42,240 nucleotides of DNA. Source: an uncultured Campylobacter sp. (GTDB lineage: Bacteria; Campylobacterota; Campylobacteria; Campylobacterales; Campylobacteraceae). The first letter of the stretch is position 1; the number at the start of each line of letters is the position of its first letter. Where the stretch lies: the NCBI GenBank assembly GCA_934728065.1, contig CAKVDW010000015.1:1-42240 (forward strand), read 5' to 3'. The notes below the pieces were generated by a model. The model was given only the letters and a program-made list of their open reading frames with translations. It ran no database searches and had not been told where the DNA came from. Shown piece by piece: positions 25,096 through 34,532 of the stretch. A program made the translations under genes and the position numbers.

Positions 25096-25190
25096 TGTCA
25101 TACTGAGCTTTCATAAAGAAAGTGAAGCATCTAAAGAATTTTAGACAAACTTTGAATTTTTGGATACTTCGGCTAAAGCCCCAGTATGAA
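25096..25190. repeat. MITE-like inverted-repeat element, copy B3
   Basis: Starts TGTCATACTGAG, carries the AAAGAATTTTAGACA core and GGATACTTCGGCTAAAGC, and ends in a damaged arm CCCAGTATGAAA. The nearby TGTCATACTGA at 25076-25086 is another end fragment. Confidence 0.8.
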
Positions 25191-25222
25191 AATTTATAAG
25201 TATGACAAAATTTATTAGCAAA

Positions 25223-25258
25223 AAAGAAAAAAGTTAAAACTAAAGAAAAAAGTTAAAA
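25223..25258. repeat. Direct repeat upstream of the TonB receptor
   Basis: The 17-mer AAAGAAAAAAGTTAAAA occurs at 25223-25239 and 25242-25258, spaced 19 bases apart, about two helical turns, directly before the ribosome site. It could be a regulator-binding site, though it may be only A-rich sequence. I could not recognise a clear Fur box. Confidence 0.45.
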
Positions 25259-25277
25259 AAACAAAAAGGATTTATTT

Positions 25278-27708
25278 TTGAAATTTTGTATATTTTTTAT
25301 ATCATTACTCATCATTCAAGCTCATAGTTTTCAGGGTTTTATGTCCTCAAGTTTTGATGATTTTAGCACGGGAAATGAAGACTTTGGGCAAGATAAATAC
25401 ATTTTTAGGCAAAATCATTATTCAATGAGTGGTGATTTTTTGTTTGATAAGGGTTATTTAAGAAATGAAGAGTTTTTGCGTTATACCCCTTTTATTCGAC
25501 TTATCAATACAGGTTTTGGAGCAGTGCCAGACCTTCGCTCTCAAGGTGCAAGTGGGACGAAATTTTATATAAATGGCATTCTTGCGAACAATAGCGTGAT
25601 TGAAAACAGTGGCTTTTCAGTTTTAGATACCATTTTGCCAAGTTTCATTGAAAGTATTGACTTTATGCCCGGAGCCTCATCTGTGCTTTATGGAAGCGGT
25701 GCTAAAAGCGGAGTTGTAGAAATCAAAACCCTCACAAGAGCAAGCAAACCAAGCTTTAGTATAGGTGCTGGATACAGTATGTTTAGTCAGGGTGTTGGAG
25801 CAAACAACACTTATCATACCGATATAAATTATAAAGATATATTTTTTGATGATTTTTATATCAATCTAGCCCTTGCTCATCAAAAATTAGGCGGACAAAG
25901 AGCAAAGGACGGTGCAGGGCAAATGGCTACAAAATTAGGCTTTATTTACGATATTAATGAAATGAATAGCTTGAGTTTAGGCGTGGATTTTTATCAAAGC
26001 AAGGTAAGTTGGGCTAGGTTTAACAGCCTTTACCCTATGAATGACTTTTTGCTTAAAATAGATGCAAACCCAAATCAAAATGTTGGCAACTTAATCAGAG
26101 ATTTTTCAAGCGCAAGTGCTTATATCCCAAGCAAAGAGGATAGAAAAAAGGCTTATTCAAGTAATTTTGACCCACCTTTATTGACCCAAGATAGACTAAG
26201 CTTTAGTTTAGATTTTGAGCATTATCTTAACAGTCATCTTAAATTTAATCTTAAAAGCTTTTATCATTTTAATACAGTCAAATACAAAGACAGTATAACA
26301 GGTGCTGATGTTGGAGCGTATAAGAATATCCCAACTAAAAATCCAAGCTGGAATTTAGGCGGTTCTATGGTGGATGAGCAAAAATTTGGCTTTGATAGTA
26401 AATTAAGCTTGAATCACCAAAAAGGACACCTTATCTTTGGCACTCAAAATATTTTAGAAAAAAACAAAAATATCATCAACAAACAAGCCATAAACGGCAC
26501 TTATAGGCTAGGAGCGTCATTTAGGGCTAATGATTATGATGTGTATAATGTAAAGCATACAAGCAAGCTTTCAAACGCTTTATACGCCTTATCTTGGTAT
26601 GATTTAACCTCGTGGTTTGGCTTTGAAACAGGAGCAAGATATGAACTAACAAGCTATAAAAACAAAATCAGCGATGATTTAAACATAATTTATCTCAGGC
26701 AAACAAATGTTAATACCCCTCACATAACTATAACACGCAACAAAACAATGCAACATCCTGATTATAGCACAAGCAAGAGCTTTCAAAACATAGCCTTTGA
26801 GCTTATACCAACTGTTTCGTATTCAAATTCTGGCTTAATTTATGCTAAATATGAAAAAGGCTTTAGCACCTTACCTGCGGATTTTTTAATCAAAAGAGTA
26901 GCCACAAGGATAAATTCGCAAGGAGATACCCTTGATACCGTAACATATCATTATGAGGATACAAATTTAAATGATGAACGCTATGACAGTTTTGAACTTG
27001 GCTTTAAAGACTTTTTCACAAGCGAAAAACTCACCTTGCTTTTTAGCGCAAATGCCTTTTATGTAAAAACCAGCAATGAATTTTATTCAACAAGAAATTT
27101 TAACCCCCTCATCGAAGCAAAGGCAACCTTACTGAGTGGAGGTGGTAGCAGGACTTATTCTCCAAATCAAAACATATACGGAACTTATGATAAGACCAAA
27201 AGGCTCGGCTTTGAATTTGCTTTTGAGCAGTATCTTTTTGGAGGAATTTTAGGACTTAATGAGAGTATAAATTTCTCAAAGGCTAGTTTTTATGAACCAA
27301 GCAAAGAACAGTATTATGAAATTCCATACACTTACAAATACAAGGCAACTTTAGGGGCAAATTTAGAGCTTTTTAAGGGTTTTAACCTTTGGACTCAAAG
27401 TGCTTTTTTTGGCAAGCAAACTGTTAATTTTAAAGTAGTTGATACCACAGATAGACGCCCAAACACTGACCCAAATATAAATGAAATAACGGGGGGGGGG
27501 GGATTATTATCTTAAAGCCTATAATATCATAGATATTGGCGTGAGTATGAATTTTAAGGACATAAAAATAAGCGCTGGGGTGCGAAATATAGCCGATACC
27601 TTGTATTTTGATTATTATAACCTCGACAGACTAGACCCTATAAACAACTATGGCTATATACTAGGCAATGGACGCACCTTCTTCATCGAAGGGCGTTATA
27701 CCTACTAG
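25278..27708 (+). CDS. TonB-dependent outer-membrane receptor, phase-variable, here out of frame
   Basis: As read, the frame ends at 27515 (745 residues). A run of 12 G at 27491-27502 shifts it. With one G fewer, translation continues in DYYLKAYNIIDIGVSMNF... to a stop at 27706-27708, giving 809 residues and a typical barrel end (GRTFFIEGRYTY). The start is a TTG with AAGGA nine bases upstream. A signal peptide (residues ~1-17) is followed by a plug domain (GASGTKFYINGI near 90, PGASSVLYGSGAKSGVVEIKT near 131) and the beta-barrel. I see no classical TonB box. Ligand unknown (iron siderophore, haem or another metal complex). Its stop is 3 bp from the convergent rlpA stop. Confidence 0.88.
27491..27502 (+). 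repeat. Poly-G tract (12 G) in the TonB receptor coding frame
   Basis: Twelve consecutive G. In this length the receptor reads ...TGGGGLLS and stops. Lengths of 11 or 14 G restore the full frame. Long G runs in Campylobacter change length by slipped-strand mispairing. Confidence 0.9.
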
Positions 27709-27711
27709 CAT

Positions 27712-28596
27712 TTAATCATTGCGTTTCTTTTTGGGCTTTTGGTCTGTGCAAATATTTTTACTGTATTTAACCACCTTGCCATCAACAAGGACAAAGTCAT
27801 CACAAAATGCAGGCGTTCTTATGAATTTTAAGGCTTCTTCAAGGCTTTCAAAACCACTTAAAAACACCTCATACCAACCTGTTTTTGCATTAACCTTCAT
27901 AAAAGAGTTATAAATGCCATTGCGGTATCTAGCACCCTTTTTTTCTTGTACTTCAGCCCATTTTTTAATCTTATAAGCGCCTATTTGCACCAAAATTCCA
28001 TTATCAAGTTGCTTTTTGTCTTTGTCTATAAATTTACCCACTCCAACGCTACTTGCTTCTTTATCCTTTACGCCTGTATCTTTTTTAGGGGGATTAATGA
28101 TACAAGTTGTAAGTTTGCCGTTTCGTTCATTAGGACATAAAGCATAGGCTATGATTTCTAACTCAACAAGAGCGTGAGCCTTATCATTCATACCAAGTTC
28201 TTTAGCAGAAGCCTTTGAGACAAATAAAACATTTTTGGAATCTTCAGCCATTCTATCATTTATGCGAACAGAGCTTGTTCGTCCGTTTTGGATATTTGTA
28301 ACTCGAACTATGGTGTTAAATGGCAAGGTTTTATGAGCGGCTGTAAAGCCATTTTCATTATAAAGCTCTCCACTGCTTGTTTTGCGTTTAGTGCCATTTT
28401 TATACCAAGTCGCCTTTCCATTAGCAAGCTCGTTAAATTTGAGTATGTAGAAATTAACCAGCCCAAATCTTTCATTTGCCTTTTTGGCAAATTTAGCCGA
28501 AGTTCCGCTATTTTTCGCCTCTTTTGGCTTATTTGCACAAGCACTCATCAAAAAAATGCAAAGCACTAAGCCAAATGCCCTTAAATACAAATTCAT
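27712..28596 (-). CDS. rlpA: RlpA-family lipoprotein (septal lytic transglycosylase type)
   Basis: The 294-residue lipoprotein has lipobox LMSAC (Cys ~20). The double-psi beta-barrel domain (residues ~52-130) shows GKATWYKNGTKRKTSSGE, TAAHKTLPFNT and VRINDRM, in which the conserved Asp/His region is kept. The C-terminal SPOR domain (~195-280, LVQIGAYKIKKWAEVQ...GWYEVFLSGF) binds denuded glycan strands at the septum. RlpA enzymes cut peptidoglycan at division sites. It follows the mltD-like gene by only three bases and corresponds to Cj0646. It is the last gene of the nadK-to-rlpA run. Confidence 0.93.
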   Translation of the reverse strand: MNLYLRAFGLVLCIFLMSACANKPKEAKNSGTSAKFAKKANERFGLVNFYILKFNELANGKATWYKNGTKRKTSSGELYNENGFTAAHKTLPFNTIVRVTNIQNGRTSSVRINDRMAEDSKNVLFVSKASAKELGMNDKAHALVELEIIAYALCPNERNGKLTTCIINPPKKDTGVKDKEASSVGVGKFIDKDKKQLDNGILVQIGAYKIKKWAEVQEKKGARYRNGIYNSFMKVNAKTGWYEVFLSGFESLEEALKFIRTPAFCDDFVLVDGKVVKYSKNICTDQKPKKKRND

Positions 28597-28599
28597 AAA

Positions 28600-29916
28600 T
28601 TAATTATCCGCTTTTGCGTATTTAACTTGCTTTATAGGCAAGATGAGCTTTTGTTTTAGGCTGAGTTGGTCTTTTTTGATATTATTGTGCTGTTTGATGG
28701 CAGCTACACTGATACCGTGCTGTTTGGCTATACTCCAAAGCGTGTCGCCTGATTTGACTATATAAACTTTATTCACACCCTTATCAGCTTTTTTGGCACT
28801 ACTTTTGTTCATCTTTTTGTTGTTTTGATTTGCGGCATATTTAAATTCAACCTTTACAGGCAAGATGAGCTTTTGTTTTAGGCTGAGGTGGTCTTTTTTG
28901 ATTTTATTGTTTGCTCTTATTGATGCAACTGTTATACCGTGTTTTTTGGCTATACCTGAAAGCGTGTCGCCTGATTTGACTATATAAATTTGTGTATCTG
29001 GTATTTTTATCTCAACCTTGGCGAGTTTTTTGGGATTATAGTTTTTTTCATAACTTAAACTTTTTTCTAAGGGTATATACATATAATAACTTGTATCAGG
29101 TGGGGTAAAATCATATCTAAAATGTGGGTTGTATTTTTTCAAGTCCTCATAAGGCATATCAACCACTCTTGCTAAATCCTTAAGCGAAACAGCTGAAGGC
29201 ACTTGAACCTTTATAAATTCGTGCATTAGACTGAGGTTGCTTATGCTTCTGTCTTGTTCAAATAAAAAATCTTCATTATTAGCTAAAAAGGCTAGGGTGA
29301 GGATTTTTTTGATAAAATCCCTTGTTTCTTGCGGTAAATACTTTTTTTCCTCATCAAGCAAAACAACCAAATCATCACTCCCTGCCTCTTTTATCGCCTG
29401 TCTTAACTTGCCATTGCCGCAGTTATAGGCTAAAATAGCCAAATACCACTTGCCAAATTCAGCCCTTAAGTCTTTAAGATAATTTGCCGCTGCTAGTGTT
29501 GATTTAAAAGGGTCTTTTCTCTCATCGACATATTTATCTACTCTTAAATTCAAACTTTGAGCAGTTTTTTCCATAAACTGCCAAATGCCTGTTGCCTTAG
29601 CACTTGAGGCACTGTGAGACTTTAAGCCTGATTCAACTATGGCTAAATATAAAAATTCCTTTGGCAAATCATTTTCTTTAATGATTTGTCTAATCACAGG
29701 AATAAACTCATAATACTCACTCGTTGAATGAGCCAAAGTCCTTGAATGGAGCTTTTTTATGCTTTCTTTACTCTCAACAAAAACCAAATCGCTAATGTAA
29801 TTTGTTTGTATATCAAGCTTTCTTAAAACTTTAGCTTGATTTTCGTAGTATTCAGGGCTAAAAACATTTGCTAAAGCACAAGATGACAAAATAAATAAAA
29901 AAAACAAAAACCTCAT
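28600..29916 (-). CDS. mltD: Membrane-associated lytic murein transglycosylase (MltD-like) with two LysM domains
   Basis: The 438-residue secreted protein (signal MRFLFFLFILSSCALA) cuts the glycan strands of peptidoglycan. The SLT domain has the catalytic Glu in YLAIVESGLKSHS (near residue 94), then ATGIWQFM and ILAYNCGNGK. Two LysM glycan-binding repeats, each beginning with YIVKSGDTL, lie near residues 308 and 388. The two LysM coding segments share long near-identical DNA stretches (for example near 28639 and 28859). No lipobox is clear. Its ATG overlaps the tatD stop by one base. It matches the gene before rlpA in C. jejuni. Confidence 0.92.
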   Translation of the reverse strand: MRFLFFLFILSSCALANVFSPEYYENQAKVLRKLDIQTNYISDLVFVESKESIKKLHSRTLAHSTSEYYEFIPVIRQIIKENDLPKEFLYLAIVESGLKSHSASSAKATGIWQFMEKTAQSLNLRVDKYVDERKDPFKSTLAAANYLKDLRAEFGKWYLAILAYNCGNGKLRQAIKEAGSDDLVVLLDEEKKYLPQETRDFIKKILTLAFLANNEDFLFEQDRSISNLSLMHEFIKVQVPSAVSLKDLARVVDMPYEDLKKYNPHFRYDFTPPDTSYYMYIPLEKSLSYEKNYNPKKLAKVEIKIPDTQIYIVKSGDTLSGIAKKHGITVASIRANNKIKKDHLSLKQKLILPVKVEFKYAANQNNKKMNKSSAKKADKGVNKVYIVKSGDTLWSIAKQHGISVAAIKQHNNIKKDQLSLKQKLILPIKQVKYAKADN

Positions 29917-30719
29917 TAGTTTAACCTTTCAAAAAATAATCTTTGCGAATTTTGCGTGCAGGTTTTGATAAGTTCATCTCTTTGCACGCCTAAAATTTCA
30001 GCCATTTTGCTTGCTACAAAATGCGTCAAAATAGGCTCATTTCTCTTTCCACGAAATGGCTCTGGGGTAAGATAGGGTGCATCTGTTTCAATGAGTAGCC
30101 TTTCTTTTGGAATTTTATCAAGTATAGAAACTAAATTTTTAGCATTTTTAAAGGTTACAACCCCACCTATACCAAAATAAAATTTTTCTTTCAAACCAAG
30201 CAAAAGCTCACTCGCATTAAAGCAGTGAAAAACCCCACCAACAAGTTTTGGCTTGTAAAGATTTACAAGCTCAAAGGTATCAGCATTAGCTTCCCTGCTG
30301 TGAATGATAACAGGCTTATCAAATTCGCTTGCAAGTTCAAGCTGTGCGACAAAAACTTCTTTTTGCCGTCTTTTAATCCCCTCATCATCAGCCTTTAAAT
30401 AATAATAATCAAGCCCGCATTCACCAACACCTACGCATTTTTTATGCTTAATGAGTTTTCGCAAAAGAGCCTCATCATAATTTTCGCATTCATTTGGGTG
30501 AGTGCCAACAGTAAAAAAAAGCTGCTCATAAGTTTCGCAAAGTTCTACCGCACGAGGCAAATCCTTAATGTCAGCGGCTGGAATAATGATTTTGTCGATA
30601 TTGTTTTCAAAGGAATTAAAAAGCACTTCATTTAAGTCGTTAAAATAGCTTTTATCATCTAAATGACAATGCGTGTCGATGATTTTTTCACTCTTTTCAA
30701 ACCCAAGATTTAAAAACAT
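29916..30719 (-). CDS. tatD: TatD-family metal-dependent hydrolase
   Basis: This 267-residue protein of the TatD/YcfH family (TIM-barrel, two metal ions) is a likely 3'-5' DNA exonuclease or D-aminoacyl-tRNA deacylase. Metal ligands are visible in IDTHCHLD (two His), GECGLDYYY (Glu), VIIHSREA (His), GGVFHCF (His) and ETDAPYLTPEP (Asp). Length is standard. It overlaps the upstream regulator gene by ten bases and the mltD-like gene by one. Co-transcription with cell-wall genes is conserved in Campylobacter, but no functional link is known. Confidence 0.94.
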   Translation of the reverse strand: MFLNLGFEKSEKIIDTHCHLDDKSYFNDLNEVLFNSFENNIDKIIIPAADIKDLPRAVELCETYEQLFFTVGTHPNECENYDEALLRKLIKHKKCVGVGECGLDYYYLKADDEGIKRRQKEVFVAQLELASEFDKPVIIHSREANADTFELVNLYKPKLVGGVFHCFNASELLLGLKEKFYFGIGGVVTFKNAKNLVSILDKIPKERLLIETDAPYLTPEPFRGKRNEPILTHFVASKMAEILGVQRDELIKTCTQNSQRLFFERLN

Positions 30720-31960
30720 ACTTCAACCCTATCTCTACCATTTTCTTTGGCTAAATTTAAAGCCTCATTAGCCTTGCTGACAAGTTCATTAAAGGAACTT
30801 CCAGCATTGCCAAAGCTAACGCCTATGGATACAGTAAAGAAAACCTCATCTAAAGAAACCAGCACGCCTTTGTTTCTAATATTCACTCTCACTGATGAAA
30901 GCACTTTAATAGCCTTTTCGCTGCTTGTATTTTTAAGCACTATGCAAATTTTTTCAGAGCTAAAATGTCCAACTATATCCTTACCCATAATTTCATTAAG
31001 GGTTTCGCAAACAGCCGTTTTAAGCATTAAATTCCCTATATGATAGCCGTATTCATCATTAATGCCCTTGAGATTATCTATATCTAAAAAGGCAAAGGCA
31101 AACTCTTCAGCCGTCCCTTCAATGTCTTTAAGATAATCATCAAAATTATTTTTTAAAGCCATAGAATTTTTTGCCCCAGTTAAAGGCTCTAAATCCTTAA
31201 AAACGCTCATCAATTTAAAATCACTCATCGCCCTTAAATATTTATCTAATCTCGCATTAAAAAGCTCTTTGTTAAAGGGCTTGTGTATAAATTCATTCGC
31301 TTGGCTGTTTAAAAGTTCAGCTTCTAAATTATCATCTTTATCCCCCAAAACAATGACGCCAAGTTCCGTTTTTGAATACTTTTCTCTTACTTGATTCAGC
31401 AAGGCTAAAGAGTCAATAACAGGCATTTTTGTATCACAAATGATAAGACTTGTATCAGCGTTGTCATTAAGGTAGTTTAAAGCTTCTTCGCCGTGAGCGC
31501 AGACCAAAACATCAAAAAGCCTTAAATTTAATATGTTTTTAATCTCATTTCGCTCAGAAATTTTGGTTAATGCCAAAATAACCTTTTCTTTATGGTGTTC
31601 ATCAAGTAATTTTATAGCCGATATAATCTGCTCTACGCAAGACTCGCTTTCTTTATAAATATAATTAAGTATATCCTTGCCCATAAACAGCTCTTTTGTG
31701 GCATTATCATTGCTTGCTGTAAGCACAACAGTGGGCAATGCTTTTGCTATGAGATAATCCACAATCTCGCCATTTGGCGCATCTGGCAAACATAAATTCG
31801 CAAAGCAAATAAAATACGCATTGCTTTCATCTTCAAGCAAAGTTGTAGTATCAGCAAGACTAAAAGCCAAATCCACCTCAAAGCCTAAAGAGCCAGAGAT
31901 TTTTTTAGCCAGCAACTTGGCTAACATTTTATTGTCTTCAATGATTAAAATTCTTTTCAT
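30710..31960 (-). CDS. cbrR: Double-receiver GGDEF-type response regulator, CbrR-like (degenerate)
   Basis: The 416-residue protein has two receiver domains (residues ~1-118 and ~126-240) and a GGDEF-fold domain (~260-416), as in C. jejuni CbrR (Cj0643), linked to bile-salt resistance. In receiver 1 the usual phospho-Asp position is Asn55 (FANLCLPDAPNG). Receiver 2 keeps an Asp at 176 (ICDTKMP). The GGDEF signature is replaced by SSEKI (334-338), although the metal-binding FLDIDNLKGIND (291-302) is present, so diguanylate cyclase activity is unlikely. The C-terminus follows the normal fold. It lies 46 bases after recN and overlaps tatD by ten bases. Symbol given by homology and context. Confidence 0.8.
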   Translation of the reverse strand: MKRILIIEDNKMLAKLLAKKISGSLGFEVDLAFSLADTTTLLEDESNAYFICFANLCLPDAPNGEIVDYLIAKALPTVVLTASNDNATKELFMGKDILNYIYKESESCVEQIISAIKLLDEHHKEKVILALTKISERNEIKNILNLRLFDVLVCAHGEEALNYLNDNADTSLIICDTKMPVIDSLALLNQVREKYSKTELGVIVLGDKDDNLEAELLNSQANEFIHKPFNKELFNARLDKYLRAMSDFKLMSVFKDLEPLTGAKNSMALKNNFDDYLKDIEGTAEEFAFAFLDIDNLKGINDEYGYHIGNLMLKTAVCETLNEIMGKDIVGHFSSEKICIVLKNTSSEKAIKVLSSVRVNIRNKGVLVSLDEVFFTVSIGVSFGNAGSSFNELVSKANEALNLAKENGRDRVEVCF

Positions 31961-32006
31961 AACAGCCTGCTTTTAAAAGTAAATTTAAAGTGGGATTATA
32001 ACATTT

Positions 32007-33539
32007 TTAACTATCATTTTGCTTAACCAACAAAGTTTTTGCAAATTCTATCGCCTCAGCCGTGATTTCCTCGCCACTTACCATTCGCGCCAGCTCGTTT
32101 ATGCGTTCATCATCACGCAACTTTTTCACAAAACTTTGCCCGTCTTTTTTCTCCACTAAAAAGTGATTGTGCGCTGTTGATGAAAGCTGTGGCAAGTGCG
32201 ATATAGCAAAGATTTGATAAAAATTTGAAAGCTCGCTCAGCACTTTGGCTATGCTCATCGCTTCCTTGCCGCTTAAATTCGCATCGATTTCGTCCAAAAA
32301 GATAATGCCCTTGCCAGCATTGAGCACAAAGCACTGCGTGGCGATGAAAGCAAGGCGCAAGCGGTTTAGCTCGCCTGAGCTTAGGTTTTTAAGCCCTGTA
32401 TCGCTTACGATGAGCTGCACTTCATCTTGCCCAAGTGCTGAAATTTCAGCCTTTTCAAGCCTCAAACGCAAATCTTTCATATAAAGTTTTTCAAGGTAAG
32501 CATTCAGCAAGTTTTCAAGCTCGTTTAAATGCGACAAACGCCTTTGTGTAAGCGTGTTTGCGCTTTCTTGTAAGCGTTCGTTAAGCCTTGCTACCTTGTT
32601 TTCAAGCTCTTTTTTCTCAAAACTTAAATTTTGATAATGCTCTAATTCTTTTTTCTTTTCATCAAGGACTTTGAGCGCATTTTCTATGCTCTCATAGCGG
32701 TGAATGAGTGATGAGAGCTTTTCTAGCCTGTCCAAAACGCCCTCTATGTCAAATTCTAACTCGTCAAAATTTTGATTTTCAGCCACAACGCGTAGTTCAT
32801 TTAAGCATTCTGTGAAAAAATTCGCATCAACTTCGCTTAAATTTAAAGCCTCCACGACAACAGGTTCTAGCTCAAACACCGCTTTTGCCTTGCTCCAAGC
32901 CTCTTCTATCTTGTCCTTTTTAGAAAGCTTTTTTTTAAGCACCATTAGCTCCTCATACTCGCCAAGCTTTGGTTTAATGCCCTCTATCTTTTGAATTTGC
33001 AAGCTAGCAAGCTCTTTAAGCTCCTCAATACGCCTCTCCTCGCTTACAATCTTCGCTAACTCCTCGCTTGCAAGTGCAAATTCCTTGTATAAATTTGCAA
33101 AATTTGCCTTAAATTCGCTAAATTTCGCATCTTTTTTGCTTTCAAGCGCGTCAAGCAGGGCTAAAAAGCGTTCGTTGCTGAATTCACTGCTGTCTTTTGC
33201 CGAAAGATACTTGACAAAACCCTTGCTTAATGCCGATAAGGGCTTTTTAGCAATGCTTTGGTTGTTGATGAAGTATTTTGCGCTTTTATCTTTAAGCATT
33301 TTAAAGCTGTTTTCCTCATCGCCCTCAATGCCAAACTCGCTTAAATTTAGCTCATCATCAAGCTTTAATTCCACAAATTTCGCTTCACTTTCCACAAGGG
33401 CAAAGGCGCTTAAAATGCCCTTAAAAAGTATGGATTTACCAGCTCCGCTTAAGCCTGTAAAAACTGTTAATCCGCCTTGAATTTCTAATTCTGCTTGTTT
33501 AAAACCCACATTTTCACGCATAAAAATTTGATAAATCAT
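32007..33539 (-). CDS. recN: DNA repair protein RecN
   Basis: The 510-residue SMC-like ATPase acts in double-strand break repair. The start is set at the ATG at 33539 with GGGGAA nine bases upstream. An in-frame TTG at 33551 would overlap nadK further. Walker A is [16 protein letters not shown] (near residue 33), a long coiled coil covers ~140-330, the ABC signature region is [14 protein letters not shown], and Walker B is [14 protein letters not shown]. The gene shares one base with the nadK stop. Coupled recN-nadK is widespread in bacteria. Confidence 0.93.
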   Translation of the reverse strand: MIYQIFMRENVGFKQAELEIQGGLTVFTGLSGAGKSILFKGILSAFALVESEAKFVELKLDDELNLSEFGIEGDEENSFKMLKDKSAKYFINNQSIAKKPLSALSKGFVKYLSAKDSSEFSNERFLALLDALESKKDAKFSEFKANFANLYKEFALASEELAKIVSEERRIEELKELASLQIQKIEGIKPKLGEYEELMVLKKKLSKKDKIEEAWSKAKAVFELEPVVVEALNLSEVDANFFTECLNELRVVAENQNFDELEFDIEGVLDRLEKLSSLIHRYESIENALKVLDEKKKELEHYQNLSFEKKELENKVARLNERLQESANTLTQRRLSHLNELENLLNAYLEKLYMKDLRLRLEKAEISALGQDEVQLIVSDTGLKNLSSGELNRLRLAFIATQCFVLNAGKGIIFLDEIDANLSGKEAMSIAKVLSELSNFYQIFAISHLPQLSSTAHNHFLVEKKDGQSFVKKLRDDERINELARMVSGEEITAEAIEFAKTLLVKQNDS

Positions 33540-34399
33540 CAATTTCCCCAACGCAATTTTTCTTTTAAAATTTGAAAATAATCCCTACTTTTAGGGTGCA
33601 AAAGCTTTACTTTTTTATCGCTAAGCCGAATTTTAATGCTTGCATAGTCCTTTGTCTCAAAGCACTCTTGCCCGTCAATAAAAAATGAACAATCTTGCGC
33701 ACGAACCTCAAGCTCAAAGCCCTTTGGCAACACGATGGGGCGTTGTGTGAGCGAGTGTGAGCAAACAGGGGTAAGCAAAAACACTTCCGCCAAAGTGTAG
33801 ATAATAGGACCATTTGCGCTTAGATTATACGCCGTTGAGCCTGCTGGCGTAGCAAGTATGAGACCGTCTCCATAATATTCGTTGAAAATCTTGCCATTTC
33901 TTAGCACTTCTATGTGCGCCATAGAGTGTTTAGAGGTGCGCGAAAAGACCACATCGTTAAAGGCTGTCTTTTCAAATGCCTCTCCTTTATGATTTTGTAG
34001 GATAATATCAAGCAAAAAAGGCTCTTCAACGCGAAATTTACCCTCAAAAAACTCATCAAAAAATACTTCAGCCTCATTTATAGTAAAATCCGTTAAAAAG
34101 CCAAGTCGCCCAGCGTGTATGCCTAAAAGAGCTTTTTCAAACTGATAAGCCTTGCGACATAGCGATATAAGCGTGCCATCGCCTCCCAAAGAGATGATAA
34201 AATCACTCTTTTCAAAAAGTTCATCTAGCTCATAGCTCTTTAAATCAAAGCTTTTAGCACAGTCTTTTGCCAACAAAAGCTCTATTTGTCGCTTATCAAA
34301 GATAGTTTTAAGCTTTAAAATATCACTTTTTAAATCCGTATTCAAACGCGACACAAGTCCTATTTTATGGACATTTTTATAATCAATCATACTTTTCAT
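33539..34399 (-). CDS. nadK: NAD kinase
   Basis: The 286-residue enzyme phosphorylates NAD to NADP. The start at 34399 ([18 protein letters not shown]) gives the C. jejuni length. A frame from 34417 would include the -10 box at 34407-34412, so it is unlikely. A start at 34390 is also possible. Conserved blocks are [10 protein letters not shown] (near residue 82), [20 protein letters not shown] and the catalytic region [23 protein letters not shown]. It heads the minus run to rlpA and is divergent from aspS. The -10 to ATG gap is seven bases, so the mRNA has little or no leader. Confidence 0.95.
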   Translation of the reverse strand: MKSMIDYKNVHKIGLVSRLNTDLKSDILKLKTIFDKRQIELLLAKDCAKSFDLKSYELDELFEKSDFIISLGGDGTLISLCRKAYQFEKALLGIHAGRLGFLTDFTINEAEVFFDEFFEGKFRVEEPFLLDIILQNHKGEAFEKTAFNDVVFSRTSKHSMAHIEVLRNGKIFNEYYGDGLILATPAGSTAYNLSANGPIIYTLAEVFLLTPVCSHSLTQRPIVLPKGFELEVRAQDCSFFIDGQECFETKDYASIKIRLSDKKVKLLHPKSRDYFQILKEKLRWGN

Positions 34400-34406
34400 A
34401 AACAAA

Positions 34407-34412
34407 ATTATA
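34407..34412 (-). promoter_or_regulatory. -10 box for nadK
   Basis: TATAAT on the minus strand ends seven bases before the ATG at 34399. This argues against the upstream in-frame ATG and suggests a leaderless or near-leaderless transcript. Confidence 0.55.
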
Positions 34413-34492
34413 TCCAAAATTCACCAATTTTTTACATTCTCATAAACTTTAAAATTTATAAAAAATTTTACAAATCATAAAACATAAAATGC

Positions 34493-34498
34493 TATGAT
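34493..34498 (+). promoter_or_regulatory. -10 box for aspS
   Basis: TATGAT, preceded by GC, lies 34 bases before the GTG start at 34533. The ATG at 34494 overlaps this box, which speaks against its use. AAAGGA at 34521-34526 is the ribosome site. Confidence 0.5.
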
Positions 34499-34532
34499 TT
34501 CAAAATCATTCTTTAAATTTAAAGGAAAAATT

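Larger units (their letters stand above)
24547..25277. other. Gene-poor region holding palindromic repeat cluster B
   Basis: About 730 bases between uvrC and the TonB-dependent receptor gene with no credible coding frame. At least three long copies of the same inverted-repeat element as in cluster A, plus fragments (near 24882, 25009, 25053-25088), fill 24752-25195. The first ~190 bases hold nothing I can identify. Confidence 0.7.

Noticed and set aside
27491..27515. TonB receptor as a true pseudogene
   Set aside because: The only defect is the G-run length, and both sides are otherwise intact and in good coding order, which fits reversible phase variation better.
34494..34532. Upstream ATG start for aspS
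   Set aside because: It overlaps the -10 box. The GTG at 34533 has a ribosome site and gives the family N-terminus and exact length.
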